64,000 nucleotides of DNA from Clostridium sp. MD294. Lineage in GTDB: Bacteria > Bacillota > Clostridia > Lachnospirales > Anaerotignaceae. A program made the position numbers and the translations under genes. Numbering within the stretch: position 1 is the first letter of the stretch; the number at the start of each line of letters is the position of its first letter. The stretch lies in assembly GCF_000364165.2 (NCBI RefSeq), contig NZ_CP097810.1, positions 124,001 through 188,000 of the forward strand, given 5' to 3'. Below are positions 9,866-19,062 of this stretch, piece after piece. Under the pieces are notes generated by a model. That model was not told where the DNA came from, made no database searches, and saw nothing but the letters and a program-made list of their open reading frames with translations.

Positions 9866-11551
9866 ATGAAAAAAGCAATGAACCAATCTACTATTACACT
9901 CATATTAAATGGAATTTGCATATTTGTACTATTATTAATGGCATTTTCACTGTTTATTTACCACAATGTAAATAAGCAATTTGATCATGCTATGGAAGCA
10001 CGTTTTAATTTAACTTATAATGCCAATCGTTTCATGAATGGTTCTTCTTATTTAACGAATGAAGTGAGAGCATTTGCTTCCACAGGAAATAAAGAACACT
10101 ATGACAACTATTGGAACGAAGTAAACAACTTAAAAAATCGTGATTTAGGTGTTGCTGCTATGCAGGAAATTGGTATTACTAGTGAAGAACAACGCATGAT
10201 TGATGATATGTCTTCTCTTTCTAATGAGTTAGTACCTCTTGAAGAACAAGCTATGAAAAAAGTTGAACAAGGACAAATGCAGGAAGCTATTGATTATGTT
10301 TATGGAACAGAATATAATACCTCTATTTCACAAATTAATGCTTTAAAAGAAAAATTTTTAGAAACACTTAACACCAGAACAGCACAAGAAGTAAAACAAA
10401 TTGCTTTAGAAAAAAATATCATTCAAATTTTTATGATTTTTACATTAATTTTAGTAGGTATCATTCAATTCTTTAATATGATTATTATTAGAAAGCGTAT
10501 ATTATATCCTATTATTACAGTAAAAGACCAAATGACAAAGATTTCTCAAGGTAATCTTTCTATGGAATTTCCTTTAGAAGCAGATACATCAGAAATTGGA
10601 ATGTTAATTGCATCTATTCATGAAACCAAACAAGAACTAAAAAAATATATTAACGATATTAATTCTAAATTAGCACAAATGGCTCAAGGAAATATGTCTT
10701 TGACAGTAGATACTGATTATAGAGGAGAATTTTTACCTATTCAAAAAGCTATGGCACAAATTTTAGTTTCTTTAAATGAAGCACTTTCTCATATTAATTT
10801 AACAGCGGAAAAAGTATCAGAACAATCTAAAAAAATGGCTTCCAGTGCAGAAATATTATCTGACGGTGCTGTACAACAAGCTTCTACTGTAGACAAATTA
10901 TCTAATAATATTCAAACAATTTCGCAGCAAGTTAATCAAACTTCTTCTGATGCAGACAATGCAAAAGAATATTCTGCTAATTCTACAATACAACTAGAAA
11001 TTTGTGAGCAAAAAATGAAAGATTTAACTAATGCAATAGAAGATATATTAAAATCTTCTCATCAAATTGCAGGAATTATCAAGACAATTGAAGATATTGC
11101 CTTACAAACAAATCTTTTAGCATTAAATGCTGCTGTAGAAGCAGCACGTGCAGGAGAAGCAGGAAAAGGATTTGTTGTAGTAGCAAACGAAGTCCAAACT
11201 TTAGCAAGCAAAAGTTCAGAATCTGCTAAAAATATTACAAAATTAATTGAGGAGTCTGTACATTTAGTATCTTATGGAACATCTTTATCTGAGCAAACTA
11301 CCTCTGCACTTGACTCCGTTATATCCAGTGCGGAACAAACAGCAAATATTGTAGAACGCATTGCAGCCTCCGCCACAAGCCAAGCACAGGCTTTACAACA
11401 AATAACTTATGGTATGGAACAAATTTCTAATGTAGTACAAACAAACGCTACAACAGCAGAAGAGTCTGCATTATTTGCTAAAAATTTAGAACATCAGGCA
11501 GAAGAATTAAAAAATTCTGTACAAAAATTTCAACTTAAAAAACATCACTAA
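9866..11551 (+). CDS. Methyl-accepting chemotaxis protein
   Basis: A 561-residue transmembrane chemoreceptor signalling to CheA/CheW. Two membrane segments (about 12-32 and 187-208) flank an extracellular, mainly helical sensor of about 150 residues. A HAMP domain follows at about 208-262, and the signalling hairpin tip [20 protein letters not shown] lies at about 408-427. The ligand cannot be told. The ribosome-binding site is an unusual GGGGGGA 5 bases before the ATG. The gene is isolated from other chemotaxis genes and lies in the gap between spo0A and spoIVB. Confidence 0.93.
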   Translation: MKKAMNQSTITLILNGICIFVLLLMAFSLFIYHNVNKQFDHAMEARFNLTYNANRFMNGSSYLTNEVRAFASTGNKEHYDNYWNEVNNLKNRDLGVAAMQEIGITSEEQRMIDDMSSLSNELVPLEEQAMKKVEQGQMQEAIDYVYGTEYNTSISQINALKEKFLETLNTRTAQEVKQIALEKNIIQIFMIFTLILVGIIQFFNMIIIRKRILYPIITVKDQMTKISQGNLSMEFPLEADTSEIGMLIASIHETKQELKKYINDINSKLAQMAQGNMSLTVDTDYRGEFLPIQKAMAQILVSLNEALSHINLTAEKVSEQSKKMASSAEILSDGAVQQASTVDKLSNNIQTISQQVNQTSSDADNAKEYSANSTIQLEICEQKMKDLTNAIEDILKSSHQIAGIIKTIEDIALQTNLLALNAAVEAARAGEAGKGFVVVANEVQTLASKSSESAKNITKLIEESVHLVSYGTSLSEQTTSALDSVISSAEQTANIVERIAASATSQAQALQQITYGMEQISNVVQTNATTAEESALFAKNLEHQAEELKNSVQKFQLKKHH

Positions 11552-11558
11552 TTATATA

Positions 11559-11593
11559 AAAAGGCATTGAAATTACTTATTTCAATGCCTTTT
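11559..11593. terminator. Bidirectional terminator, chemoreceptor / spoIVB
   Basis: A 15-bp perfect stem built on AAAAGGCATTGAAAT with a five-base loop, with a T run on one side and an A run on the other, between converging genes. Confidence 0.85.
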
Positions 11594-11603
11594 ATCTATT
11601 TTA

Positions 11604-12890
11604 TTATATTGCACTTTCTTGTTTTAACATATTTTCAATAAATATTCCATATCCTTTTGTAGGTTCATTTACAAATACATGAGTAACTGCTCCTACAATT
11701 TTTCCCTCTTGCAATATAGGAGAACCAGACATTCCTTGTACAATACCTCCCGTTTTTGAAAGCAATTCTTTATCTACAATTTTAATTACCATACCTTTAC
11801 TTTCATTTTTGCTATAACGATTAACACTTTCTATTTCAATTTCATATTCTTTTACCTCTTCTCCTTCTATATTAGACAATATAGTGGCTTTTCCTTCATG
11901 AATATCCTGTTGTAATGCAATAGGCAATTTCTGACCTGTAAAATAGCTCTCTTTGCCTTTTTCCACTTTTCCATAAATACCAACTTCTGTATTAATAGAA
12001 ATACTACCTAAAACTAAATCTCTTCCTACATTTCCTGTTAAAGCACCAGGTTCTCCCTTTTCTCCTTTTTTTACATCAATAATAGAAGATTGCGTAATCT
12101 GTCCATTTTTTATTTGCATTAATTCTTGTGTATCTACATCATAAACACCATGACCCAAAGCACCAAAATTATTCGTATCAGTATTAAAATAGGTAATTGT
12201 TCCAATTCCTTGTGTGGAGTCCCTTACCCAAATACCTATTTTACAGCTATTATCCTCTTGACTAAACACAGGTGTAATTTCTACTTTTTGTTGTACCCCA
12301 TTTCTATCTACCAAAAAATCCATACTTTTCTCCCCATTTTCTTCTACAGCTTTCATTAAATCTTCTTTATTTTTTAAACTTTTTCCGCCTGCTTGCAATA
12401 TCATATCTCCCGATTGTAATATTCCTTTCGCAGGTTCATACACTTTATTTCCTATACCATTAACATATCCTGTACCAAGTACCATAATGCCTCTTGTATC
12501 CATAGATACCCCTACTGCAATGCCCCCTGCAACTACCTGCATATTTGGTATTACTTTTGCTTCTACTGTCTTTACAGGCAATATTCCCATTACAGACACT
12601 TCTAATTTTGCTGTTCCTTCTTTTTCTGATTTTACTGTAAATGGCTTTGCCAAATTAAAATGAATATTTTCTGAAACAGCTTTATTATTTACATTTAACA
12701 CTCCAATATCTTCTTCTACTATTTCTGCTTGTAAAGGCAAATTTCCATCAAATACTACTTCTTTTCCCTTCATAATTCTAATTTCATCAGGAATAGAATA
12801 GGCAACACTGCACCATGATACAATTACTGCCAATATACAGCCTACTGGCAATATTTTTCTTAAATATTTTTTTTTAGGTTTTATAAACAT
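11604..12890 (-). CDS. spoIVB: Stage IV sporulation serine peptidase SpoIVB
   Basis: A 428-residue forespore peptidase (family S55) that triggers pro-sigma-K processing across the forespore membranes. An N-terminal membrane anchor is seen at about 13-32 and a PDZ domain at about 130-205. The S55 peptidase domain has a His in GALGHGVYD and the catalytic Ser388 in GMSGSPIL. In most spore formers spoIVB lies directly upstream of spo0A; here the two are on the same strand but 4.3 kb apart. A forespore promoter is expected, but I could not identify one. Confidence 0.96.
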   Translation of the reverse strand: MFIKPKKKYLRKILPVGCILAVIVSWCSVAYSIPDEIRIMKGKEVVFDGNLPLQAEIVEEDIGVLNVNNKAVSENIHFNLAKPFTVKSEKEGTAKLEVSVMGILPVKTVEAKVIPNMQVVAGGIAVGVSMDTRGIMVLGTGYVNGIGNKVYEPAKGILQSGDMILQAGGKSLKNKEDLMKAVEENGEKSMDFLVDRNGVQQKVEITPVFSQEDNSCKIGIWVRDSTQGIGTITYFNTDTNNFGALGHGVYDVDTQELMQIKNGQITQSSIIDVKKGEKGEPGALTGNVGRDLVLGSISINTEVGIYGKVEKGKESYFTGQKLPIALQQDIHEGKATILSNIEGEEVKEYEIEIESVNRYSKNESKGMVIKIVDKELLSKTGGIVQGMSGSPILQEGKIVGAVTHVFVNEPTKGYGIFIENMLKQESAI

Positions 12891-12935
12891 TTTTTCAACT
12901 CCTGACTGTAAAAGGGTATAAAATTTTGTAAATTT

Positions 12936-12957
12936 GTTATACTATTAATACCATAAC
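12936..12957. promoter_or_regulatory. Imperfect palindrome upstream of spoIVB
   Basis: A 22-base near-palindrome, GTTATACTATT followed by AATACCATAAC, with two mismatched pairs, about 45 bases before the spoIVB start. A regulator site is possible. The rest of 12891-13255 shows only the pspC terminator. Confidence 0.3.
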
Positions 12958-13119
12958 AATATATATTTTATTGAATTTTTAAATCCTACACATATTAAAA
13001 TAACCCGATTACAATGGAGTTATACAACCAATACTTTTCAAAAAATCTACTGTATATTTAAACTTTTGTATTATCTACTACAAAATTATTATTTATTTAT
13101 GTTTTCTTCTCTTTTATAA

Positions 13120-13153
13120 AAAAAACCTGCTATTAAAAATTAGCAGGTTTTTT
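13120..13153 (-). terminator. Terminator downstream of pspC
   Basis: A 13-bp stem (AAAAAACCTGCTA with TAGCAGGTTTTTT) that reads as stem plus T run on the minus strand. Confidence 0.8.
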
Positions 13154-13255
13154 TACACTATATTATACTAAGCCAGTAAAAAATTTATTTTTTTCAAGCA
13201 AAGTATATTTTATAAATTAACAGTAATTACCAAATACAATATAAAAACTTATTTA

Positions 13256-13483
13256 TTATATTTCTTTTTCTTTATATTCTGCATCAATACAGCCATCATC
13301 TATTGGAATAATACAAGCACAAATAATATATAGCAATATGCCTGTCATAAATGCTGTCATAAAAGAACCCACAATCCAAAGTAATCTTACTATTGTTACA
13401 TCAATATCAAAATATTCTGCTAAACCACCACATACTCCAGCTAATTTTACATCTTTTGCAGAACGATATAATTTTCTTTTCAT
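13256..13483 (-). CDS. PspC-domain membrane protein
   Basis: A 75-residue protein with the PspC signature KLYRSAKDVKLAGVCGGLAE followed by YFDIDVTIVR. One hydrophobic segment spans about 33-58. PspC domains sense envelope stress in proteobacteria; in Firmicutes the stand-alone small forms are mostly uncharacterised. It lies 19 bases after radC and is probably the last gene of that transcript. Confidence 0.88.
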   Translation of the reverse strand: MKRKLYRSAKDVKLAGVCGGLAEYFDIDVTIVRLLWIVGSFMTAFMTGILLYIICACIIPIDDGCIDAEYKEKEI

Positions 13484-13502
13484 TTATAATTTCTCCTTTT
13501 TT

Positions 13503-14213
13503 TTATTTTTGTTTTAATTGTTTCATAATGCCTTCTTTCACAAAGCTAAAATACTGGTCTTTTGCTACAATAACATGGTCTGTTACATAAATATTTACAG
13601 TATTTAAGCCCTCTATCAATCTAATGGTTAATTCAATATCTGAACTAGAAGGGTGCAAAGTTCCTCCAGGATGATTATGCGCAAATATTACACTAGTTGC
13701 TTTACAAAACAAAGCTTCTCTTACCACAGTTGTCAGTTCTACTTGTACTCTTGACTGAGAACCTTCTGCAACATTCACTACTTTTATCAAATTAGCTCCT
13801 GCATCTAAACAAAACATATAAAATTTTTCTGTTGTTTCATATTTTAACCAATCAACTGCATATTGTCCGCCTTTTTCCATTTCATTTAAAACGACTTTTT
13901 GTTGTAATTTTTCTCTTTGGTATCTTTTTGCTAAATCTCCTATGATATTTAAAAAAATTGCTGTATTCGTTGAAACATTCCCTTTTTCCACAATATCTCT
14001 ATGGTCACCATCTATTAACATTGCCAAAGAATTATTAAAACTATTTAATAATCTATGAGCAATTACATTTGTATTTTGCATAGGAATTGTATTATATAAT
14101 GCTAATTCTAATAATTCATGTGTTTCAAAAGAGTCAGCACCTTCTTTCAAAAAACGCTCTCTCATTCTATTTCTATGACCAGCATGAGGATTGGGTTTCT
14201 TTTTTTCACTCAT
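13503..14213 (-). CDS. radC: RadC-family JAB1/MPN (JAMM) protein
   Basis: A 236-residue RadC homologue. A helix-hairpin-helix region lies at about 45-90 and a JAMM metalloprotease-like domain at about 105-225. The latter keeps VREALFCKA and the zinc motif HNHPGGTLHPSSSD. The role is unsettled; early claims of DNA repair were not upheld. Its start overlaps the stop of the DUF402 gene in ATGA. Confidence 0.93.
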   Translation of the reverse strand: MSEKKKPNPHAGHRNRMRERFLKEGADSFETHELLELALYNTIPMQNTNVIAHRLLNSFNNSLAMLIDGDHRDIVEKGNVSTNTAIFLNIIGDLAKRYQREKLQQKVVLNEMEKGGQYAVDWLKYETTEKFYMFCLDAGANLIKVVNVAEGSQSRVQVELTTVVREALFCKATSVIFAHNHPGGTLHPSSSDIELTIRLIEGLNTVNIYVTDHVIVAKDQYFSFVKEGIMKQLKQK

Positions 14214-14698
14214 TTATTTAACCCCATTTCAAAATATTTTTCTGTTTTCTGTTTCCACGTACCATCATATATCATACAGAGTAATGCGTCTAATCTATAA
14301 AGTGCTTTTTTTGCTAATGCTACAGACAATATATCTTTTTCTAATGCTTCTGCAATTTCTGCTATATCTACTACTTTTACAAAATTATTTTCATATATCA
14401 GTACATCTGCTAACAAATCTGTGAAAATATAAGTGTTTTGTTCTGCAATAAATTCCGTTTCTATAATATCACAATAATAATAAACAATATTGTCATATTT
14501 ATTAATAAAACAACTAATTTTATAACCTTCCTTAATAAAATAACAAGAAATGCCCCTTGTAAAGTCCTCTCTAGGCTTTAATACATTCCATTTTGTTACA
14601 ATTACATTTTCATCTTGAAATAATACAACATCATCTTTTAATAAAATCGTTTCCATTGGAATAAAACGCTTACGATATAATATCAAATCCTTTTCCAT
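14210..14698 (-). CDS. DUF402-domain protein
   Basis: A 162-residue protein recognised from the DUF402 pattern: KRFIPMET near the start, then DFTRGISCYFIKEGYKISCF (about 45-64) and YYYCDI (about 73-78), ending in a helical part with KALYRLDALL. Some DUF402 proteins are nucleotide phosphatases or RNA-processing enzymes, and the family includes FomD; the function of this one is unknown. It sits between trmD and radC, in the position where rplS follows trmD in many Firmicutes. Confidence 0.75.
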   Translation of the reverse strand: MEKDLILYRKRFIPMETILLKDDVVLFQDENVIVTKWNVLKPREDFTRGISCYFIKEGYKISCFINKYDNIVYYYCDIIETEFIAEQNTYIFTDLLADVLIYENNFVKVVDIAEIAEALEKDILSVALAKKALYRLDALLCMIYDGTWKQKTEKYFEMGLNK

Positions 14699-14735
14699 TT
14701 GCTACTTCTTCCCCCAGTATATTTTTTAAATACTT

Positions 14736-15410
14736 TTATTTTAATAAATCAGGTCGCTTTTGTTTTGTTCTTAATATAGACTGTTCTTTACGCCATTTTT
14801 GTATATTGCCATGATGTCCTGATAGAAGTACCTCAGGTACTGTTCTACCCATAAACACCGATGGTCTTGTATATTGAGGATACTCTAAAAGCCCGTCAGA
14901 AAAACTCTCTTCTTGAAAAGAAGCTTCTTTTCCCAAAACACCAGGCACTAATCTAGCCACAGCATCAATAACTGTAATTGCTGCAATTTCTCCCCCTGTT
15001 AGTATAAAATCTCCTATTGAAATTTCCTCTACCTCTAATTGCTCTAATACTCTTTCATCTACTCCTTCATAATGACCACAAAGAAATACTATATTTTCTT
15101 CTTTAGCTAATTGTTGTGCAATTTTTTGTGTAAATGTTTTTCCCTGAGGAGATAGATAAATCACACGACCTCTTTTTTGCTCTGGTATACTTTGATAAGC
15201 ATCATAAATAGGTTGTGCCTGCATCACCATACCTACACCACCTCCATAGGGATAGTCATCAATATGCTTTTGCTTATTTTTAGAAAATGCTCTAATATCT
15301 ATTGCTTCAATACTAATATAATTTTCTTTTTGTGCTCTTGCTAATATACTATGTGAAAATGCTTGTATAATCATTTCAGGAAATAATGTTAAAACTGTAT
15401 ACTGTTTCAT
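14736..15410 (-). CDS. trmD: tRNA (guanine-N1-)-methyltransferase TrmD
   Basis: A SPOUT-fold enzyme that methylates G37 of tRNAs reading CNN and prevents +1 frameshifting. Markers are LTLFPEM at the start, DYPYGGGVGMVMQ (about 52-64), the knot region LCGHYEGVDERV and DFILTGGE. A catalytic-type Asp precedes VARLVPGVLG. At 224 residues it is slightly short at the C-terminus. Its ATG overlaps the rimM stop by one base. Confidence 0.96.
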   Translation of the reverse strand: MKQYTVLTLFPEMIIQAFSHSILARAQKENYISIEAIDIRAFSKNKQKHIDDYPYGGGVGMVMQAQPIYDAYQSIPEQKRGRVIYLSPQGKTFTQKIAQQLAKEENIVFLCGHYEGVDERVLEQLEVEEISIGDFILTGGEIAAITVIDAVARLVPGVLGKEASFQEESFSDGLLEYPQYTRPSVFMGRTVPEVLLSGHHGNIQKWRKEQSILRTKQKRPDLLK

Positions 15411-15916
15411 TATCTCAACCCTTCCAACAATTTTACAATCATTTTTTTATTTACAATATCTACTGACAAAATACATTGTTTTATAGCAGGAATAAGCAAA
15501 TCTTTTTGCCCTTCTTTTCTAACAGCATATACATCATTTGCTCCTGTTTCATAAATATCTGCCAATATGCCTAATTCTTCTCCCTCTTGTGTTATAACAG
15601 CTAAGCCATATAAGTCACGCATATAATACTCATTTTCTTCTAATGGTAATGCTTCTTGCTCTGGTATATAAATTGTTGCACCCTTATAATATTCTGCCTC
15701 ATTAATATCTTTTAATTCTTTTACTGTTACTAATACAAATTTTTTATGATATGCAATTTTCTCTATATGAAAGGTTTCTTTTTTTCCTTTATTTTCTACT
15801 ATAAATTGTTTTAATAATTCAAAACGAGATGGGTCTTCTGTTGTAGGAAATACACGTAATGTTCCTTTTAAGCCATGTGTTCCTGCAATTTTACCTATTT
15901 CAAAATAACGTTCCAT
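15410..15916 (-). CDS. rimM: 16S rRNA processing protein RimM
   Basis: A 168-residue maturation factor for the 30S head that binds S19. The N-terminal domain begins MERYFEIGKIAGTHGLKG and a PRC-barrel lies at about 95-165. I chose the ATG at 15916, where homology begins and AGAGGTG sits about 10 bases upstream. The longer open frame to 16066 adds 50 residues with no RimM character and runs through a terminator-like hairpin. Confidence 0.93.
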   Translation of the reverse strand: MERYFEIGKIAGTHGLKGTLRVFPTTEDPSRFELLKQFIVENKGKKETFHIEKIAYHKKFVLVTVKELKDINEAEYYKGATIYIPEQEALPLEENEYYMRDLYGLAVITQEGEELGILADIYETGANDVYAVRKEGQKDLLIPAIKQCILSVDIVNKKMIVKLLEGLR

Positions 15917-15954
15917 ACTATAATACACCTCTTTTTTCTTAAAAATGCAAAATA

Positions 15955-15975
15955 GCACAGGGAAACTCCCTGTGC
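15955..15975 (-). terminator. Hairpin between khpA and rimM (terminator or attenuator)
   Basis: A perfect 8-bp stem (GCACAGGG with CCCTGTGC, five-base loop), followed on the minus strand by TATTTTGCATTTTT. It sits in the 186-base gap between khpA and rimM and could reduce read-through into rimM-trmD. Confidence 0.55.
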
Positions 15976-16102
15976 CAAAACTATTTTTAATTTTATATAC
16001 CAAACTATTTGGCATACTCCACACAAGATAGTTCCCTATGCTTATTTTATCATACTTATTGTACAATGTGAACTACCGATTTTTAAAGCCATTGAAATTT
16101 TA

Positions 16103-16330
16103 TTACATAATTTCAATTACAACTCTTTTATCTTCATGAATTGCAGATGCTTTTACAACAGTACGAATTGCTTTGGCAATCCTTCCTTGTTTTCCAATGA
16201 CTTTTCCCATATCCTCCGGTGCTACATGAAGTTCTAGCACTAATGAATGTTCTCCTTGTATCTCTTTTACTTCCACTTTTTCAGGATAATCCACAAGATT
16301 TTTTGCAATTACTTCCAATAAGTCTTTCAT
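16103..16330 (-). CDS. khpA: KH-domain RNA-binding protein KhpA
   Basis: A 75-residue single KH domain; the GxxG loop is GKQGRI at about 43-48. KhpA pairs with KhpB/Jag in Gram-positives and influences cell division and small-RNA networks. It lies 16 bases downstream of rpsP, the conserved arrangement. Confidence 0.93.
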   Translation of the reverse strand: MKDLLEVIAKNLVDYPEKVEVKEIQGEHSLVLELHVAPEDMGKVIGKQGRIAKAIRTVVKASAIHEDKRVVIEIM

Positions 16331-16346
16331 ATGAAAGCCCCCTTGC

Positions 16347-16604
16347 TTACTCGCTAATTACACCAGCTTTTTTCAACAGAGCTTTTGCTGTGTCAGAAGG
16401 TTGTGCACCTGTAGACAACCATTTTTTTGCTTCTTCAGCGTCTACTTTTAACACATTTGGTTCTTTTGTAGGGTCAAAATAACCAATCTCTGCGATAGAC
16501 TTACCATTTCTTGATGTTCTGGAATCTGCAACAACAATTCTATAAAATGGAGCCTTTTTTGCACCTAATCTTTTTAATCTAATTCTAACTGCCATTTGTT
16601 TCAC
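16347..16604 (-). CDS. rpsP: 30S ribosomal protein S16
   Basis: An 85-residue S16 with the family start [20 protein letters not shown] and the motif [13 protein letters not shown]. It lies 22 bases downstream of ffh in the SRP/translation operon. Confidence 0.98.
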   Translation of the reverse strand: MKQMAVRIRLKRLGAKKAPFYRIVVADSRTSRNGKSIAEIGYFDPTKEPNVLKVDAEEAKKWLSTGAQPSDTAKALLKKAGVISE

Positions 16605-16626
16605 CTCCCATAGTTTTCTGGCAAAT

Positions 16627-17970
16627 TTATCTAAAAAAAGGAAATTTCATTTTTCCTCTTTTGCCCTTTTGCATATCGCTCATTTGTTTCATTAGTTTTT
16701 TCAGTTCTTCAAACTGTTTTACCAAACGATTGACATCTGCAATACTTCTGCCGCAACCATTTGCAATTCTTTTTTTTCTAGGACCATTTAATATAGAAGG
16801 ATTTGCTCTTTCTTCTTTTGTCATAGATTGTATAATTGCCTCTGTACGACTCATTTCTTTTGCAGGGTCTACATTATTTAAAGCATCTATATTTAACTGG
16901 TTCATACCTGGTATCATACCAATTAAATCTTTAATAGGCCCCATTTTTTTGACTTGCTGCATTTGCTCCAGAAAATCATCTAATGTAAAATCATTTTCAC
17001 GCATTTTCTTTTGCAATTCCATTGCTTGCTTTTCGTCAAAATTTTGCTGTGCTTTCTCTATTAAAGAAAGTACATCTCCCATACCTAATATACGAGAAGC
17101 CATTCTATCTGGATGAAATGGTTCTAAATCCTCCATTTTTTCACCCATACCAATATATTTAATAGGTTTACTTGTTACACTTCTAACGGAAAGTGCAGCA
17201 CCACCTCTGGCGTCGCCATCTAATTTTGTTAATATAATACCATCAACACCTAATTGACTATCAAAACTTTCTGCAACTGTTACAGCATCTTGTCCTGTCA
17301 TAGCATCTACTACAAGAAGTATTTCTTGAGGACGTACTGCTGTTTTAATATTTTTTAGTTCTTCCATCAATTCCTCATTGATATGCAAACGTCCAGCGGT
17401 ATCAATCAATATTACATCATGTTTTTGTTCTGTAGCATATTCTACAGCTTTTTTAGAAATTTCTACAGGACTTATTTTATCCCCCATATCAAAAACAGGT
17501 ATATTATATGTCTTTCCTACTACCTGCAATTGTTTAATTGCTGCAGGACGATATACGTCACAAGCAACCAAAAGAGGATTTTTTCCTTGTTTTCTCAAAA
17601 GCCCTGCCAATTTTCCACTACTTGTTGTTTTACCAGCACCTTGCAGTCCCACCATCATATATATTGTAGGTGGTCTATTTGCAAATGTTAATTTACTTTG
17701 TGTTGTACCCATTAAGTCAATTAATTCTTCATTTACAATTTTAATCACTTGCTGTCCTGGATTTAATCCTTCTAGTACTTCTGTGCCAACAGCACGTTCT
17801 GTTACTTTTTTTATAAACTGTTTTACAATTTTGAAATTGACATCTGCTTCCAACAATGCAATTTTTACTTCTCTCATTGCTGCCTTTACATCATTTTCTG
17901 TCAATTTTCCTTTACTTCTAAGCTGTTTAAATACTTCTTGTAATTTATTCGAAAGACTTTCAAATGCCAT
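16627..17970 (-). CDS. ffh: Signal recognition particle protein Ffh
   Basis: The 447-residue SRP GTPase that binds signal peptides on nascent chains and docks with FtsY. The NG domain has [15 protein letters not shown] (about 108-122) and [12 protein letters not shown] (about 190-201). The C-terminal methionine-rich M domain, about 300-435, is [24 protein letters not shown]. It pairs with FtsY encoded 3.4 kb away. It lies 16 bases after ylxM. Confidence 0.98.
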   Translation of the reverse strand: MAFESLSNKLQEVFKQLRSKGKLTENDVKAAMREVKIALLEADVNFKIVKQFIKKVTERAVGTEVLEGLNPGQQVIKIVNEELIDLMGTTQSKLTFANRPPTIYMMVGLQGAGKTTSSGKLAGLLRKQGKNPLLVACDVYRPAAIKQLQVVGKTYNIPVFDMGDKISPVEISKKAVEYATEQKHDVILIDTAGRLHINEELMEELKNIKTAVRPQEILLVVDAMTGQDAVTVAESFDSQLGVDGIILTKLDGDARGGAALSVRSVTSKPIKYIGMGEKMEDLEPFHPDRMASRILGMGDVLSLIEKAQQNFDEKQAMELQKKMRENDFTLDDFLEQMQQVKKMGPIKDLIGMIPGMNQLNIDALNNVDPAKEMSRTEAIIQSMTKEERANPSILNGPRKKRIANGCGRSIADVNRLVKQFEELKKLMKQMSDMQKGKRGKMKFPFFR

Positions 17971-17986
17971 ATGCTTTCTCCTTTAC

Positions 17987-18340
17987 TCAGCCTATGATTT
18001 CAGCGGCTATTTTTTGAATAGCTTCAATATTATTTTTTGCCTTGCAAGAAAGAGTTTCTTCTTTTTCCATTTCTTCTATGATATTTTTAATTTGTTGTAC
18101 AGCCATTTTTTGTTTTAAAAATCTTTCTACTAACTGTAATTTATTTTCATAGTTACATAATATATTTTCGGCTCTTTTTAATTGGTCACGAACCGCTTGA
18201 CGGCTAATAGAAAGTTCTTCTCCTATTTCACTTAGTGATAAATCATTCTGGTAGTACATTTCATATACTAATTTTTGTTTTTCTGTTAGTAATTCTCCAT
18301 AAAAATCATAAAGTAGTGTTAACTGTAAAATCTCTTTCAT
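17987..18340 (-). CDS. ylxM: YlxM-family HTH protein, SRP operon
   Basis: A 117-residue helix-turn-helix protein of the YlxM/p13 family, found next to ffh in Firmicutes and thought to modulate SRP function. The sigma-like HTH reads LSLSEIGEELSISRQAVRDQ at about 33-52. First gene of the ylxM-ffh-rpsP-khpA(-rimM-trmD) transcript. Confidence 0.92.
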   Translation of the reverse strand: MKEILQLTLLYDFYGELLTEKQKLVYEMYYQNDLSLSEIGEELSISRQAVRDQLKRAENILCNYENKLQLVERFLKQKMAVQQIKNIIEEMEKEETLSCKAKNNIEAIQKIAAEIIG

Positions 18341-18391
18341 AATTGCTTGCCTCCATATCAGGCTGTAAAGTATTTTACCTTCACCTCAAGT

Positions 18392-18420
18392 AGGGTATCA
18401 TATTTTAAATACTATGTCAA
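18392..18420 (-). promoter_or_regulatory. Promoter of the ylxM-ffh operon
   Basis: On the minus strand a perfect TTGACA (18420-18415) is followed after 17 bases by TACCCT (18397-18392), preceded by TGA, which makes a weak extended -10. Confidence 0.5.
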
Positions 18421-18511
18421 GCTTTTTTACTTTACATCAATTATTTTTTTATTAATACTTTTTTATTTTTATGTTATACTCAAATAAATTGATTATAATA
18501 GGAGAAAATTT

Positions 18512-19012
18512 ATGTTTAAAATAGATGTTTATAATATGCACTGGTTAGACGAGCTTAGTAATAAAGAAGAAGATTTATGTTTACATGGTCATGCTACTAC
18601 TTTCATTGGCACAAAAAAATTAGAATATGATGCTACAGTAAGTGCAACTGCTTTATATTTATTAAAATCTCTTACAGAAAATCACATTATAAATGAAGAT
18701 AATCAAATGTTACCTTGTTGTGGCTTTTCTCTGATTGCTGATGATAAATCAGAAAATGTAATAATAGTTGGTTGTAATAATGGTATTGATTGGTCTATTA
18801 TTCATGAAGGAGAAAATATAAAATTGATTTTAGAAGATGACTCAGAAACTATAGTATCACTACAAGAATACAAAAATGAAGTATTTCAATTTGCGGATAA
18901 AGTGGAAGCATTCTATAAAGCAAGTCCTCCCAGAAAGCTACCAAAATGTGAATTTGATAGAAATGGATATATTACATTTTGGAAAGAATGGCATAGAAGA
19001 AGAACAGAATAA
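18512..19012 (+). CDS. Uncharacterised 166-residue soluble protein
   Basis: I do not recognise a named family. The protein is acidic, with no signal peptide or membrane segment. It has a CLHGH stretch near residue 23, a CC pair at about 70, an NNGIDWSIIHEGENIKL segment at about 91-107, and a basic, aromatic end (FWKEWHRRRTE). An AGGAGA site supports the ATG. It faces away from ylxM and has its own terminator. The composition recalls small immunity-type or house-keeping proteins of Lachnospiraceae, but this is only an impression. Confidence 0.75.
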   Translation: MFKIDVYNMHWLDELSNKEEDLCLHGHATTFIGTKKLEYDATVSATALYLLKSLTENHIINEDNQMLPCCGFSLIADDKSENVIIVGCNNGIDWSIIHEGENIKLILEDDSETIVSLQEYKNEVFQFADKVEAFYKASPPRKLPKCEFDRNGYITFWKEWHRRRTE

Positions 19013-19018
19013 ATAATT

Positions 19019-19050
19019 AGGGAAACTTTTCATTTATGAAAAATTTCCCT
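19019..19050. terminator. Bidirectional terminator with AGGGAAACTTTTCAT stem
   Basis: A 15-bp stem with one mismatch, ending in a T run, between converging genes. The stem core resembles the hairpins at 53726-53759 and 54684-54714 and the ends of the element at 9237-9493. Confidence 0.8.
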
Positions 19051-19062
19051 TTTCTATATTAT

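Noticed and set aside
15917..16066. N-terminal extension of RimM
   Set aside because: The 50 extra codons cross a terminator-like hairpin and have no family similarity; the ATG at 15916 has a good ribosome-binding site.
17378..18118. 246-codon open frame antisense to ffh and ylxM
   Set aside because: It mirrors the codons of two certain genes, has no ribosome-binding site and no domain character.
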